Assembly: GCA_020427005.1 (NCBI GenBank)
Contig: JAGQOY010000027.1
Location: 1-52,283 of the forward strand
Reading direction: 5' to 3'
DNA length: 52,283 nt
Source of the DNA: Planctomycetales bacterium
Lineage (GTDB): Bacteria; Planctomycetota; Planctomycetia; Pirellulales; Pirellulaceae
Below are positions 1-8,426 of this stretch, in pieces (the first letter of the stretch is position 1; every line of letters begins with the position of its first letter). Made by a program: the position numbers and the translations under genes. Under the pieces are notes generated by a model that did not search any database, was not told where the DNA came from, and was given only the letters and a program-made list of their open reading frames with translations.

Positions 1-2
1 AT

Positions 3-542
3 ATGCACTTCGGCCGAGTACAACGAAGCCGTAACTTTTGGCAGCACACGCACGCTATGCCTGCCGCCTTCTACAGCGCATCGACGGGCATTGACCCGGT
101 CGATAACGTGATCAAGAAGGTTCTGCACAACGGTTATTGCCATCATATTGAACGCCTCATGATACTCGGTAATTTTATGTTGCTGTGCGAGATCGACCCG
201 AACTCTGTATACCGTTGGTTCATGGAACTGTTCATCGATGCGTACGACTGGGTAATGGTACCCAACGTTTATGGGATGAGCCAATTTGCGGACGGTGGAT
301 CAATCACTACTAAGCCGTATATCAGTAGTTCTCACTATGTGCGCAAGATGAGCAACTACTCACAAGGGAGTTGGTGCGAGATTTGGGATGCTTTGTACTG
401 GCGCTTCATCGATAAGCATCGAGCATTTTTTCTACAGAATCCACGCATGGCGGTAATGGTTTCCCAATGCGATCGCTTAGGAAGCAAATTGACCGCACAT
501 TTGGACGCAGCGGAACGTTACCTGGAGATCCTACACTATTAG
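3..542 (+). CDS. Photolyase/cryptochrome-related protein, C-terminal part (5' end outside the window)
   Basis: The reading frame is open at the left edge, so this is the C-terminal ~180 residues of a longer protein, and the first ATG seen is probably internal. The segment matches the FAD-binding helical domain of the deoxyribodipyrimidine photolyase-related family (COG3046, FeS-BCP type): HAMPAAFYS, GYCHHIERLMILGNFMLL, DAYDWVMVPNVYGMSQFADG and TKPYIS are visible. Family members repair UV photoproducts using FAD and light. Typical Fe-S members carry a CxxC pair and a later Cys between the MS-Y and LYW motifs. Here that stretch is short (MSNYSQGSWCEIWDALYW) and lacks the pair, so the 4Fe-4S cluster is probably absent. 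It converges on the lipid operon that follows, which fits a light-stress neighbourhood. Family is clear; exact activity (CPD or 6-4 repair, or cryptochrome) is not. Confidence 0.85.
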   Translation: MHFGRVQRSRNFWQHTHAMPAAFYSASTGIDPVDNVIKKVLHNGYCHHIERLMILGNFMLLCEIDPNSVYRWFMELFIDAYDWVMVPNVYGMSQFADGGSITTKPYISSSHYVRKMSNYSQGSWCEIWDALYWRFIDKHRAFFLQNPRMAVMVSQCDRLGSKLTAHLDAAERYLEILHY

Positions 543-779
543 AAACGTTTTCTTGAGTTTATTCAGGCCGATCGCAAGGGAAAATCAAATGACATATTTC
601 TCCTACATTGGCTCAGACTAGGCTTTGTAACTGGACCAGGGGTATCTGATTCATGCGCTTCCCCAGATGCTGTTCTCTGGTTTACGGAAAATCATTGCTA
701 GTGTGGACGCTTGAGAAAACATTTCGCAGATGAGGCCATAAACAATTTGGTATCCCACAATCAGTGCTCGAACTTGCTG

Positions 780-1583
780 TTAATCTTTGCCAGTCTTTGG
801 TGGCCACGGGAAGAATGCGCTCGTTCTACACACGTAGTCCCGATACCCTGTTTTCCCCTGCACAAGAGATCGTTCTAACAAGGTTACTCCGGAGACTCGT
901 ATCAGCAAAAATGACATTAGCACTGGGGAAACAATCACCCACCATGCCGCATGCCACGCCATTGCCATCAGGAAAAGCCCCCACCACACCATACTGTCTC
1001 CAAAGTAATTGGGGTGCCGCGTATAGCGCCACAAACCGTGCTGCAGTACGTGACCTTTGTTCTCTGGTCGCGATTTGAATTGGGTAAGCTGCCAATCACC
1101 AACGGATTCGAAGAACATTCCGACCGTCCAGACGATACTGCCAACAATGAACAACGGCGTTGACCAGAGGGCGTTCCCGTTCTCGAGGTCTGAAATCGTT
1201 ACGGTAGTAGAAATCATCTGCAACGGTAGCGAGACGATCCACATCACTATGCCCTGCAATCCAAAGACAGTGAATAAGCTAGTCCACCAAAAGCGTTTCC
1301 CCCATTTTTCCCGCATTTGCCGGTAGCGAAAATCCTCTTGTTTACCAAAGTTTCTGGCAAACAGATGAGCACTCAGTCGCAGACCCCAAATCGAAACGAA
1401 CGCAGGAATCAAGACGTTGCAACCGAAACCGGTATGTCCCCAGGCTCCTCGCGCCCACTCCACCCAGGCAACCAATACAAATCCCAGCCCCCAGGCTGAA
1501 TCAATGACACCAGCATCTCTCATTCGAACACTCAGCAACCAGAACACGATCATGAGGGAGGCGATGACGATTGCTGGTAACAT
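780..1583 (-). CDS. DUF1295 membrane protein (steroid 5-alpha-reductase-like fold)
   Basis: A polytopic membrane protein of about 267 residues. The region near HPNYFGDSMVWWG, preceded by GLWRYTR, is the signature of the DUF1295/isoprenylcysteine-methyltransferase/steroid-reductase superfamily, which binds lipid-like substrates and often NADPH or SAM. Hydrophobic segments begin right after the ATG (MLPAIVIASLM). I chose ATG 1583 because it lies 10 nt after the stop of the upstream gene; a longer frame back to 1655 would run into that gene. It is the last gene of a five-gene minus-strand operon with FAD oxidoreductase, DUF1365 and two CFA-synthase-like methyltransferases, a company DUF1295 proteins also keep in proteobacteria. 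A role in reducing or modifying an unusual fatty acid is an inference. Confidence 0.85.
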   Translation of the reverse strand: MLPAIVIASLMIVFWLLSVRMRDAGVIDSAWGLGFVLVAWVEWARGAWGHTGFGCNVLIPAFVSIWGLRLSAHLFARNFGKQEDFRYRQMREKWGKRFWWTSLFTVFGLQGIVMWIVSLPLQMISTTVTISDLENGNALWSTPLFIVGSIVWTVGMFFESVGDWQLTQFKSRPENKGHVLQHGLWRYTRHPNYFGDSMVWWGLFLMAMAWHAAWWVIVSPVLMSFLLIRVSGVTLLERSLVQGKTGYRDYVCRTSAFFPWPPKTGKD

Positions 1584-1593
1584 ATCTCTAACT

Positions 1594-2619
1594 CTATGAC
1601 CTGGATTGGAACAGATAGTGAGTGACAAACCATTCGTGGCCTCGATGGAATGCAAACAATTCCTCGCAAGCGATAAAAAACATTCGCCAACGCTGATACC
1701 AAATTACAGCCAACTCGCTTCCGTAATTTTCCGCCAGGATGTGCAGCAGTTGTGGTCTATTGGCATCTAGCCGGCGCAGCCACTGGCGGCAAGTCTTGGC
1801 ATAATTCATGCCGTTCCAAACCCATGTATTCTGGAGCTCAAATGGCGATTCGATGGCCGGTAGTAAATCGATACTGGGCATCATGCCTCCTGTGAAAAAA
1901 TAGCGACCCATCCAATTGTTTTCGCCAAATGCATGAAACAAATAGGGAGTTTGCCTATGGCAAAAAACGTGCACAAAAAGCTTTCCATCTGTATGCATCC
2001 AGCCGTTTATTTTGTGTAGTAGTTGCCCATGATTTCGGACGTGTTCGAACATCTCTACGGAGACGACTCGCTGGAATTTCGTATCAGGCTGGAAGTCGTT
2101 GATATCTGCTGTCACGACGCGTAGATTCGTAAGCCGTCGATTGTGTGCTTGATGTTCAATATATTCCCGTTGAGAGTGAGAATTCGAAACCGCTGTAATT
2201 CGACTTTGAGGGTAGTGCTCCGCCATCCACAGTGATAGGGAGCCCCAGCCGCAACCGAGTTCGAGGATCTCATGGCCATTCTCAATCTGCGCATGTTCGC
2301 AGGTCAACTTCAACGCCAGCTCCTCGGCCTGGTCAAGGTGCCTGGTTGAAGCGTCCCAGTAACTACAACTGTACTTCAGTCTCTGCCCAAGCACCTTTTG
2401 ATAGAAGGATGAAGGCACTTCGTAATGTTGCTCGTTGGCCCGATCTGTGGAAAGAGCAATCGGCTGGGCCGCTGTAGCCTTGATGAATTCTTGTAGAGAT
2501 CCTTGCTGCCATTGTGAACTTGATTCCCTAATTCGCTGGCGCAGCATGGACCGCACGCCCTTTCGAATCAGGAAATCTGGTATCCAACCACGCTCGGTCG
2601 CATCTATCAATCGCGACAT
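1594..2619 (-). CDS. SAM-dependent methyltransferase, CFA-synthase-like
   Basis: A class I methyltransferase of about 341 residues related to cyclopropane-fatty-acyl-phospholipid synthases. The SAM-binding motif ILELGCGWGSLSLWMAE is present, followed by VSVEMFEHVRNHG and, later, YFFTGGMMPS, the counterpart of the CFA-synthase FPGG segment. The N-terminus (LIDATERGWIPDFLIRKG) matches how this subfamily usually begins, so ATG 2619 is preferred; it leaves 32 nt after the upstream stop. The frame stays open to 2742, but that would overlap the CFA synthase gene by 91 nt. It probably methylates an unsaturated acyl chain or a lipid-like molecule. It is second to last in the operon. Two diverged members of one family side by side suggests two successive or alternative modifications, which is an inference. 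Confidence 0.85.
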   Translation of the reverse strand: MSRLIDATERGWIPDFLIRKGVRSMLRQRIRESSSQWQQGSLQEFIKATAAQPIALSTDRANEQHYEVPSSFYQKVLGQRLKYSCSYWDASTRHLDQAEELALKLTCEHAQIENGHEILELGCGWGSLSLWMAEHYPQSRITAVSNSHSQREYIEHQAHNRRLTNLRVVTADINDFQPDTKFQRVVSVEMFEHVRNHGQLLHKINGWMHTDGKLFVHVFCHRQTPYLFHAFGENNWMGRYFFTGGMMPSIDLLPAIESPFELQNTWVWNGMNYAKTCRQWLRRLDANRPQLLHILAENYGSELAVIWYQRWRMFFIACEELFAFHRGHEWFVTHYLFQSRS

Positions 2620-2651
2620 GAGTGTCGAATTGTCAACTACCGTTTTGTCGA

Positions 2652-4001
2652 CTAGCGGTTGGGACGATCCCAAGCAATCTGCACAACTCTGACTGCCTGC
2701 TCTCGAAACGCTGCTTCGCAGTAACATAGATAATACTCCCACATGCGAATGAATTGTTCATCGAATCTCAAGTTGCGTACTTCTTCGAGCGACTTAATAA
2801 ACCGCATTCGCCATTCCAGTAGAGTCCGAGCATAGTGCGGAGTCAGATCATCGACATGAGTCAAGCGGAAATCGGTAGTACGTCCAACCGATTGCTGGAT
2901 TGCTGAGATCGACGGTAGGAATCCACCAGGGAAAATGTACTTTTGAATGAAGTCCTTGCTTCGGCGGTAGGAGTCATAACGTTGTTCCGGCATTACAATC
3001 GCCTGAATGACGATTCGCCCGCCCGGCCTGAGCAACTCGCCGCACTTTCTGAAGTAGATGTCTAGGTTTTTTTCTCCGACAGCTTCGATCATCTCGATCG
3101 AAATCAGCTTGTCATACGTACCATTCAGCTTCCGGTAGTCTTGACGCAGAAGTTGGATTCGGTCACCACACTCCGCTGCTGCGAATCTTTCAGCAGCTTT
3201 GGAATATTGCTTGTCAGAAATTGTCGTCGTTGTAATTTGCACATCATGATGATTGGCGATGTGCAGCGCGCAGCCACCCCATCCGGTACCGATTTCAAGT
3301 AACTCATCTCCATCTCGCAGTTGCAGCTTGCTGCAAATCTGATTTAGTTTGGCCTTGGACGCCTCTTCCAATGTCATATCCGGGCGTTCGAAGTAGGCCG
3401 AAGAGTACATCAACGATGAGTCCAGAAACAATTCAAAGAATTCATTGCTCAGGTCGTAGTGTGCTGCAATTTGCTTGCGACTGCGAGCGATCGAATTGCC
3501 TAACAAACCTTCCATCAAGCGACCGATGCGCAGAGCAAAATCGGCCAACGAAATGCGGAATTGATTTTGACATTCGAACTGTCGGTACAGGATTCGCAGC
3601 AGGCTGGTCAGATCATCCGTTGCCCAATCACCGCGTATGTAGGATTCTGCCAACCCCATCGCTCCACTGACCGCAATGCGAGAGTACAACTCGGGCGATT
3701 TCACTATCCACGTACAGCTTGGTGAGTCTTGATCCATGCTCCGATTCATGTGTGCAGCGTGCGAGTACGCGTCGAGGAATTCGATTTGCCCCCAAGACAT
3801 GGTGCTCATCCATTGCTGAAGTCGATTTCGCACGAGCCTTTGAATTGTGCTCAATCTCTCATGCGCCGCTGCGGGGCTAATGGGCGTAATGTCCCTCACA
3901 GAGGCCCGTTGCTCAAACTGTAACTGAGAGGAGAAATCCCTTGAGCCAGCGGGGCTCGAAAAGGTCTCAGCAGAGGGTATTAATTGCACGCTTGATTCCA
4001 T
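2652..4001 (-). CDS. Cyclopropane-fatty-acyl-phospholipid synthase family enzyme
   Basis: About 449 residues, the usual size for the family. Classical family blocks are visible: AAHYDLSNEFFELFLD followed by MYSSAYFE (acyl-chain site), LLEIGTGWGGCALHIA (SAM binding), ISIEMIEAVGEKN, and QKYIFPGGFLPS. Known members use SAM to methylenate or methylate the double bond of membrane phospholipid acyl chains; some make branched or furan-precursor fatty acids instead of cyclopropanes, and the sequence alone cannot separate these. ATG 4001 is used; an in-frame TTG at 4034 directly follows the stop of the DUF1365 gene, but neither start has a strong ribosome site. Position after the FAD oxidoreductase and DUF1365 genes follows the order known from light/singlet-oxygen regulons. 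Confidence 0.9.
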   Translation of the reverse strand: MESSVQLIPSAETFSSPAGSRDFSSQLQFEQRASVRDITPISPAAAHERLSTIQRLVRNRLQQWMSTMSWGQIEFLDAYSHAAHMNRSMDQDSPSCTWIVKSPELYSRIAVSGAMGLAESYIRGDWATDDLTSLLRILYRQFECQNQFRISLADFALRIGRLMEGLLGNSIARSRKQIAAHYDLSNEFFELFLDSSLMYSSAYFERPDMTLEEASKAKLNQICSKLQLRDGDELLEIGTGWGGCALHIANHHDVQITTTTISDKQYSKAAERFAAAECGDRIQLLRQDYRKLNGTYDKLISIEMIEAVGEKNLDIYFRKCGELLRPGGRIVIQAIVMPEQRYDSYRRSKDFIQKYIFPGGFLPSISAIQQSVGRTTDFRLTHVDDLTPHYARTLLEWRMRFIKSLEEVRNLRFDEQFIRMWEYYLCYCEAAFREQAVRVVQIAWDRPNR

Positions 4002-4034
4002 AAATTGAAAATCCAATAAGACTCGAGAAGGCAA

Positions 4035-4925
4035 TCAACGCTGAGCTTGCTTGGGGTGAGGCACATAGGGGATTCGCTTCAGCCACAGTCTCAGAGCTTG
4101 CCAATAGATTGCGATCAAAATTTTTGCTGTGATAAACGGAAATTGGATTAGCAGCATTGCCAGCCTCAGCTTGGAAAAAGGGCGGCGGCACAATTCAAGG
4201 GAAGCGGAGAATAGTTGGCCGCTTCGATCGTGATTCTCGATGGTCACATGCAGTTGCTGCCCAGCATCGGTGAAGTACCAGTGATACTGCTGATCCAAGC
4301 CCATGAATGGAGACACATGAAACTGCTTGTCACACCGATGAGATCCAAGCGGGTCCGTTTGCCGAACCGGAATAACGTAGGCGTGTCTTTCACCCCAGGG
4401 AGTGTTGGTGACATCGGCGACGATCGCCTGTAGCGAATGCCCACCGCGATCGTAGCAAAAGTAGAACGTGACGGGGTTGAAGTTGTAGCCAAAGTAGCGA
4501 AGGTGAGTTAGCATGCGAATCGGTCCGTCGACTTCAATACCTATTTCTGTTCGTACTTTTTCCCGAACACAAGCGTCAATTGGATGCGATTGCTCTCCCA
4601 GATAGTCGGATCTACGAAATTGGATGGGCGATATTCTCGATTGTCCAAAAAACCAATTGCCTCCAAAGTGTTGATCCACTTCCTGCAAATCAACAAGTAC
4701 CATGAAGAGTCGATACTGAAACTTGTGTTCTACAGGCCTCAAGCGATAATGACGTATCTTGCCAACGTACAAAGCCGACTGAAGGCCGCAAGTGGACCGT
4801 GGAACGCTGTTTTCAAAAGCAATGCTGGAGCCTGAACCATTTTGACTGCACCATTGATTCATGCTCGGAGCAATTGCAGCCTGTTTTGTTTGAATAACGG
4901 AAAATGGAGTTTCGGTGGCTAACAT
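4035..4925 (-). CDS. DUF1365 family protein
   Basis: A protein of about 296 residues. Its core begins at SALYVGKIRHYRLRP and contains YFGYNFNPVTFYFCYD and VADVTNTPWGERHAYV, the conserved blocks of DUF1365, a family of unproven biochemical function almost always encoded between a COG2907-type FAD oxidoreductase and a CFA-synthase-like enzyme. The start is well defined: ATG 4925 follows AGAGGTGG by a few bases and overlaps the end of the FAD gene by 7 nt, so translation is probably coupled. The roughly 50 residues before the conserved core (MLATETPFSV onward) look poorly conserved and could be a lineage extension. A hydrophobic stretch near the C-terminus (LLIQFPFITAKILIAIYW) suggests membrane association. 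Confidence 0.85.
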   Translation of the reverse strand: MLATETPFSVIQTKQAAIAPSMNQWCSQNGSGSSIAFENSVPRSTCGLQSALYVGKIRHYRLRPVEHKFQYRLFMVLVDLQEVDQHFGGNWFFGQSRISPIQFRRSDYLGEQSHPIDACVREKVRTEIGIEVDGPIRMLTHLRYFGYNFNPVTFYFCYDRGGHSLQAIVADVTNTPWGERHAYVIPVRQTDPLGSHRCDKQFHVSPFMGLDQQYHWYFTDAGQQLHVTIENHDRSGQLFSASLELCRRPFSKLRLAMLLIQFPFITAKILIAIYWQALRLWLKRIPYVPHPKQAQR

Positions 4926-6199
4926 CGGGCCACCTCTGAGGAAAGCGTTAAGGGAAGCGATTCGACGGATGAATACCGATGGCACACACGCAATGCGCTC
5001 ACTAATCCATCTTCATGGAATCCATTTCGCCAGTAGGCTCCGCAGAACGAGGTACGATTGCGGCGAATGAGTTCGTGATGTCGCTGCTGCACTTTAGCTC
5101 GATTCACGGTGAAGACAGGGTGCTCGTACCGAAACGTTTTGATTATCTTTCCGGGGTCTATCTGCTGTTCCTCATTGAGCGTGACGCAAAATGTGTGCTT
5201 CGATGAAATTCCCTGCAAAAAGTTCATGTTGTAGGTGAGTGTAGGACGAGTTTGATCACCTACGGGTACGTGATAGTTCCAACTGGCCCAGGCACGTCGA
5301 TTTCGGGGCAGCACCGATGTATCCGTGTGCAGAGTAGCGATGCTGGTTGAGTAAGGGAAATTCAATAGCAACTCTCGCTCGAGACAATCAGCATCTGCCA
5401 ATATCTTCAATGCTTGATCGCTGTGACAAGCGAAAATGATCTCGTCGAACTGCTCGGTTCCGAAACGGTGAGTTAGGTTCACCTGCAGTTCATCGCGACT
5501 AACAGAAATCACAGGACAACGCAGCCGTATTCGGTCTTTGAACGGCTCAGTCATTCGCTCAACATAGGATCGAGAACCACCACGAATGACCTTCCATTGA
5601 GGTCGGTTCGTCAGGCTCAACAAGCCATGATTTTGATAGAACTGAAGAATAAAATGGATAGGAAACTGCTCGAATTGACTGACTGGACATGACCAAATTG
5701 CGGCTCCCATTGGTAGCAGATAGTGAAGCACAAACTCTCGTGAAAATCGATTCCGAGCTAGATAGTCGGCGACAGTCTCATCCTCGGGTACACGCTCCAA
5801 TTCCTTTGGTCCGCTTTGATTAAATTTTAGGATGTCACGAAGCATGCGCAGGAATGAAGGACGAAACATGTTGATTCGTTGAGCAAACAGGCCATTGATC
5901 GATGTCCCGTTGTATTCACATCCCGATGAATCGCAACGCACGCTGAAGCTCATCGAAGTTGGCTGCGATTCCACTCCCAATTCATCGATGAGCCGACAAA
6001 AGTTGGGATAGGTCCGATCGTTGAAAACGATGAACCCAGTATCGATATCGAGCCGTTGACCCTCCAATTCAACGGATTGTGTATTGACATGCCCCCCCAC
6101 GTGGTCTGCTGCTTCGAACACAGTTACGGAGTGCTCTGGACTCAATTGGCGGGCAGCTGTAAGGCCAGAAATTCCGGAGCCAACGATAGCTATTTTCAA
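4919..6199 (-). CDS. FAD-dependent oxidoreductase (amine-oxidase fold, COG2907 type)
   Basis: About 426 residues. The protein opens with the Rossmann FAD motif KIAIVGSGISGLTAA, then EAADHVGGHVNT, and carries DTGFIVFNDRTYPNF and GGSRSYVERM, typical of the COG2907 flavoproteins that accompany CFA-synthase-like genes. The start is best placed at TTG 6199: GGAGG lies 6 nt upstream and the Rossmann motif follows at once; an upstream ATG at 6325 would add about 42 unrelated residues and reach into the divergent promoter region. First gene of the minus-strand operon. Related flavoproteins take part in desaturation or oxidation of methylated acyl chains, for example in the furan-fatty-acid route of Rhodobacter; whether this one does is inference. 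Confidence 0.88.
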   Translation of the reverse strand: MKIAIVGSGISGLTAARQLSPEHSVTVFEAADHVGGHVNTQSVELEGQRLDIDTGFIVFNDRTYPNFCRLIDELGVESQPTSMSFSVRCDSSGCEYNGTSINGLFAQRINMFRPSFLRMLRDILKFNQSGPKELERVPEDETVADYLARNRFSREFVLHYLLPMGAAIWSCPVSQFEQFPIHFILQFYQNHGLLSLTNRPQWKVIRGGSRSYVERMTEPFKDRIRLRCPVISVSRDELQVNLTHRFGTEQFDEIIFACHSDQALKILADADCLERELLLNFPYSTSIATLHTDTSVLPRNRRAWASWNYHVPVGDQTRPTLTYNMNFLQGISSKHTFCVTLNEEQQIDPGKIIKTFRYEHPVFTVNRAKVQQRHHELIRRNRTSFCGAYWRNGFHEDGLVSALRVCHRYSSVESLPLTLSSEVARC

Positions 6200-6248
6200 A
6201 AGATTCCTCCAATGCAGGTCGTGATTTCCGGGTTTTGTAGGTGTCTGA

Positions 6249-6277
6249 AGAAAATTGACCACAAAAAAACTTGTCAA
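6249..6277 (-). promoter_or_regulatory. Candidate promoter of the lipid-modification operon
   Basis: On the minus strand a perfect TTGACA (6277-6272) is followed after 17 nt by TTTTCT (6254-6249), a poor -10. It lies about 40 nt before the GGAGG ribosome site of the FAD oxidoreductase gene. The good -35 with a poor -10 could mean an activated promoter or one read by the neighbouring sigma factor. Only the -35 is convincing. Confidence 0.25.
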
Positions 6278-6397
6278 ACGAATCCAACTGCGTACAAACA
6301 CGCAATGTGTTAGGTGGTCTGGCACTTGGCGGGTCCCTCCTTCGGTTTGCCGTGTCCATCAAGAATAGTTCGGCGTAAACTGGTGTCTGCTACTGCT

Positions 6398-7291
6398 ATG
6401 TCATTAGAATGGTCCGAAACCTTTCCCAGCAAGCAGGTGGGAATCTTGAGCAGCCAGAAGATCGATTACGTTCCGAACGACGACTTCCATCAGGCCACGG
6501 AAGAGGAATTCTGTTCGACGGAGACCGATCTCTACGCAGAAGACTTGGCGGAAGATTCGATGGACGACGCGCCGCAATTGGCCCTGGCCGTCGAGCAACT
6601 TCGATACCTGTCCGCCGAAGGGGAACGATTCCTGTTCAAGAGGCTCAACTTTCTACGGTTCCGCGCCAGCGCGCTGCAAGCGACGCTTGTCGGCAGCCGG
6701 AAAAAAAACAAGACAGAAGGTGAAATCCAACGATTACTGAGCGAGTCGGAAGAGACTCGCAATCAAATTGCGGTAGCTAATCTCAGGCTCGTTCGCTCGA
6801 TCGTTGGTCGAATGTCGCTTTCACACCAAGAGTTCGACGAGTTCTGTTCAGAAGCGCATGCCATCCTGTTGAACGCAATTGATAAGTTCGATTACTCACG
6901 GGGTTTCCGATTCAGCACTTACGTCACTCATGCCATTCAACGCCATCTGCGGCGACTTATTGTTCGTAAGCAGCGAGATAGATCTCAAACTCAATCGGCG
7001 GATCATCTCGCGAACTCACCGTCGGATTCGGTTTTGTCGAGGACCTCCGAGCAAAGTTTGATCACCGCTGTCTCTACTATCGTTGAGAGCTTTGACCGAG
7101 TGCTAGATAAACGGGAAAAACACATCGTGATTGAACGTTTCGGGCTGGGAACATGTTCGAAGGGTAAATCGATGAAAGTCATCGGAGACGAATTGGGCTT
7201 GAGCAAAGAGCGGGTCCGCCAATTGCTTCAGTCGAGCCTCGAGAAATTGGCTGAGGTAGCCAAACCTTTGGAACTGGATTTGGAGAGATAG
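6398..7291 (+). CDS. Sigma-70 family RNA polymerase sigma factor
   Basis: About 297 residues from ATG 6398. An acidic N-terminus is followed by a region 1.2-like segment (YLSAEGERFLFKRLNFLRF), region 2 (LVRSIVGRM, then FDEFCSEAHAILLNAIDKFD and RGFRFSTYVTHAIQRHL) and region 4 (LDKREKHIVIERFGLG, then GLSKERVRQLLQSSLEKL). It is larger than ECF sigmas because region 1.2 is kept, while a clear region 3 is not visible between residues about 215 and 245. It directs RNA polymerase to a promoter subset. It is divergent from the lipid operon with about 200 nt between the starts, so it is a good candidate to control that operon and perhaps itself. No anti-sigma gene is seen next to it. Longer in-frame starts exist upstream to 6314 but lack protein-like sequence. 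Confidence 0.9.
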   Translation: MSLEWSETFPSKQVGILSSQKIDYVPNDDFHQATEEEFCSTETDLYAEDLAEDSMDDAPQLALAVEQLRYLSAEGERFLFKRLNFLRFRASALQATLVGSRKKNKTEGEIQRLLSESEETRNQIAVANLRLVRSIVGRMSLSHQEFDEFCSEAHAILLNAIDKFDYSRGFRFSTYVTHAIQRHLRRLIVRKQRDRSQTQSADHLANSPSDSVLSRTSEQSLITAVSTIVESFDRVLDKREKHIVIERFGLGTCSKGKSMKVIGDELGLSKERVRQLLQSSLEKLAEVAKPLELDLER

Positions 7292-7409
7292 GCCATGCGA
7301 CTAGTTACGAACGGACCAATACCGTTTTACCGTTTTCGATTCTTCGGATTTACTGTTTGGATGCAAACATGTTGTCCCCAGACTGCATCGCTTGGCGGAG
7401 TATTTGAAC

Positions 7410-8426
7410 GTGAGTGATGAATTCGAACCTCGAGCATGGATGAAAATCGTTCTCAGGATGTGCGGTGTGACCCATCTAGTTTGGGGACTGGGATCCACTT
7501 TCGCTCCTGCCCTGGTCTATAACTGGATTCACGCAACGGCCGATAACTCCGCAATTACGTTATGGCATTTTCTGGGCATGTTGCAGGTAGTTGCTGGGGT
7601 CGCGTGTATTGTTGCCTCGCGCAGCCCATTTAGTCAGAGTTTGGTATTGGCAACCATGATAGGCGCGGAATGCTCCTTGTCGATCGTTTCATTTGCTGGA
7701 GTACTGCGGGGCGAACAACCTACTACCTGGCTTTGGTTCGGCCTGATTTGGGGTATCGTCTGGGCGACCCCATTAGCCATGATCTTGTGGGCCTTGGTGC
7801 GAGCTATTCACGCTAAGGGATCCGCTTTCCTGGATCCTGAGGCGGATGACCCAAGACGTGAACTCAAGACCAATGCCGGTTCATCCCTCGACGAGCTAGC
7901 TGACCAGCGACCTCAAATGATTGTTTTCCTTCGCCACGCCGGTTGCACCTTCTGTCGACAATCCCTCGCTGATATCCATTCGGTGCGTCAGCAGATTCAA
8001 GCCACTGGATGCGGCATCATCTTTGTGCATTTGGGCAGGGAAGACGATCCCAAAACGGTTGAGGTCTTCACCAAATATGGGGTGGAAGACCTACCGCGAA
8101 TTTCAGATCCGACTAGTCGACTGTACCGCCAATTTGGACTCGACCTTGGCGGCTTTACAGAGTTGTTCGGGCTGCGAGTTTGGTTGCGCGGGTTGCTGTT
8201 CGGCTTGGTGAACGGTCATGGCATAGGAGCCGTGCGTGGCAACAGCTTTCAAATGCCCGGCGTTTACCTTTATCACTGCGGTGTGATCCTTGGTGGGTTT
8301 CGCCATGAACGCGCGTCCGATCGCCCGAATTATCTTCGGCTTGCTCAAGAAGTTAGTAGCCAAACGGTTCAATCCACTACCGTGGCCGATGCAAGCCTCA
8401 CGCAACATTTTTCATGTTCGAAATAG
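7410..8426 (+). CDS. Membrane protein with C-terminal thioredoxin-fold (AhpC/TSA-like) domain
   Basis: About 338 residues. The first 135 contain four hydrophobic segments (around residues 16-40, 52-70, 77-98, 106-130). A linker leads into a soluble thioredoxin-like domain with FLRHAGCTFCRQSL (Cys179 and Cys182, a CxxC active site), then VHLGREDDPKTVEVFTKYGV and SRLYRQFGLDLGG, resembling AhpC/TSA_2 (SelL/PRXL2-like) proteins. Such domains reduce peroxides or disulfides. GTG 7410 is chosen because GGCGGAG lies upstream; TTG 7392 and ATG 7440 are alternatives. It follows the sigma gene in the same direction by about 118 nt, so an oxidative-stress role under the same control is reasonable but not shown. 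Confidence 0.8.
   Translation: MSDEFEPRAWMKIVLRMCGVTHLVWGLGSTFAPALVYNWIHATADNSAITLWHFLGMLQVVAGVACIVASRSPFSQSLVLATMIGAECSLSIVSFAGVLRGEQPTTWLWFGLIWGIVWATPLAMILWALVRAIHAKGSAFLDPEADDPRRELKTNAGSSLDELADQRPQMIVFLRHAGCTFCRQSLADIHSVRQQIQATGCGIIFVHLGREDDPKTVEVFTKYGVEDLPRISDPTSRLYRQFGLDLGGFTELFGLRVWLRGLLFGLVNGHGIGAVRGNSFQMPGVYLYHCGVILGGFRHERASDRPNYLRLAQEVSSQTVQSTTVADASLTQHFSCSK

Noticed and set aside
1584..1655. Longer start of the DUF1295 protein
   Set aside because: It would lie within the upstream methyltransferase gene; ATG 1583 fits the spacing and the first membrane helix.
2620..2742. Longer start of the small CFA-like methyltransferase
   Set aside because: It would overlap the CFA synthase by 91 nt and precede the point where this subfamily normally begins.
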